Source of the DNA: [Clostridium] fimetarium
GTDB lineage: Bacteria; Bacillota; Clostridia; Lachnospirales; Lachnospiraceae
DNA length: 64,000 nucleotides
Direction: 5' to 3'
Assembly: GCF_900111235.1 (NCBI RefSeq)
Contig: NZ_FOJI01000011.1
Coordinates: 1-64,000 of the forward strand
Made by a program: the position numbers and the translations under genes. The notes beneath the pieces are model-generated. The model made no database searches. It saw only the letters and a program-made list of their open reading frames with translations, and was not told the DNA's origin. Position 1 is the stretch's first letter; every line of letters begins with the position of its first letter. Below, one piece after another: positions 63,419 through 64,000 of this stretch.

Positions 63419-64000
63419 ATGATTAATTTAAGTTATGAGAAAATAAGAAAATATTGTCTGATTTATATCACCTTGCCGGTTATTATTTTTCTACTCGGAT
63501 GGATCAGACTTCAGTATTCTATTGTAGCAAGTGTAATGCTACTGTTTGCTGTTTATACTATTTTTAAACAAAAGAAGAATCCTGAAAAAAACTTAGCACT
63601 ATCTTTTAAAATGCTTGCCGTTTTATGCTTGATAGCGCTCGTCTGGTGCTTCTTTGCAGGACAGGGTGGATATTATTACCAAAGTGCTGATTACGACTGC
63701 CGAAATGCGATATTTAGAGACATGATTAATTTCAAATGGCCTGTAATATATAAATATAATAATACTGCACTCGTATACTATATTGGATATTGGATGCCAG
63801 CTGCACTTGTCGGAAAGTTTGCTTTCTTGGTAAGTAATTCAGCTTCAGTTGCATGGGCGGTCGGAAATTTCGCACTGCTTATTTGGAGTACCTGTGGAGT
63901 TTTGCTGGTATTTTTACTGCTGATAACCACAGTGAAGGCAAATACAAGAAAAAAGATGATTGCAACAAGCTTATTGTTCATATTTTTTAGTGGATGTGAT
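63419..64000 (+). CDS. Polytopic membrane protein, 3' truncated by the window
   Basis: An ATG at 63419 opens a frame of 194 codons that runs off the window end. Hydrophobic segments lie at about 15-34, 36-50, 65-84, 128-143 and 152-174, with the soluble loop GQGGYYYQSADYDCRNAIFRD between. The Tyr-rich loop after the third segment recalls membrane glycosyltransferases or polysaccharide-related proteins, but no family is recognised. The ribosome binding site is weak (aatgag). Function unknown. Confidence 0.6.
   Translation, partial: MINLSYEKIRKYCLIYITLPVIIFLLGWIRLQYSIVASVMLLFAVYTIFKQKKNPEKNLALSFKMLAVLCLIALVWCFFAGQGGYYYQSADYDCRNAIFRDMINFKWPVIYKYNNTALVYYIGYWMPAALVGKFAFLVSNSASVAWAVGNFALLIWSTCGVLLVFLLLITTVKANTRKKMIATSLLFIFFSGCD

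Noticed and set aside
1-64000. tRNA or rRNA genes
   Set aside because: I saw no cloverleaf with the conserved GGTTCGAATCC-type arm and no rRNA segments.

Overview
The window is AT-rich chromosomal DNA from a low-GC, Gram-positive anaerobe of the Clostridia, most likely a Lachnospiraceae-type organism. The genus cannot be fixed from the sequence alone. The evidence is the gene set: glnA next to an ANTAR regulator, the DapL route to diaminopimelate, an archaeal-type AspRS with GatCAB behind a T-box, PilZ and HD-GYP genes, and strong GGAGG ribosome binding sites. There are no rRNA or tRNA genes, no transposase and no CRISPR array. The right end cuts through a membrane-protein gene.

Layout. Bases 1-4500 hold nitrogen and lysine/peptidoglycan metabolism (glnA, ANTAR regulator, dapF, dapL). 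Bases 4500-9700 are accessory: a DUF2975/HTH pair, two HAD phosphatases, an APH-like kinase, a GNAT acetyltransferase and ppnP. Bases 9900-20900 hold a calcium-loop protein, an AraC/GH43 pair, an ECF sigma/anti-sigma pair, and a two-component system next to a fused MacB-like ABC transporter. Bases 20900-26220 are the T-box-controlled aspS2-gatCAB operon, which makes Asn-tRNA(Asn) by transamidation. Bases 26590-28180 hold PilZ and HD-GYP genes (cyclic-di-GMP). Bases 28500-36800 hold purC, purF, purB, purA and deoC, interrupted by a C39-like protease and a LysR regulator. Bases 38180-48630 form a cell-envelope island. Bases 49140-54460 look like a resistance or self-protection group (AraC/GyrI regulator, UvrA-like ATPase, serine hydrolase, tocopherol-cyclase-like protein). 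Bases 54500-57280 are a CadC-like metal-efflux operon. The rest is a cold-shock gene, a pyridoxal-kinase-type gene, a VanZ-RDD membrane protein and a CtpE-like P-type ATPase.

The most interesting system is the envelope island. It resembles dltABCD (D-alanylation of teichoic acids), but a fold-III PLP decarboxylase is inserted between the adenylation enzyme and the carrier protein. The adenylation enzyme has Ser where DltA has its chirality-determining Cys, and the DltD-like gene is duplicated. A second promoter then drives a PAP2 enzyme, a flippase-like protein, phosphatidylserine synthase and phosphatidylserine decarboxylase. The logic recalls carrier-bound decarboxylation in butirosin biosynthesis (BtrJ/BtrI/BtrK), so the island may decorate the envelope with a decarboxylated amino acid rather than D-Ala.

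The second notable theme is intergenic. Long imperfect hairpins (about 170-255 nt) sit directly after stop codons at six places. Three share a homologous core, yet their outermost arms differ between copies while still pairing within each copy. Several short tandem repeats, a 61-bp repeat at the end of aspS2 and a 47-bp repeat before purF add to this.
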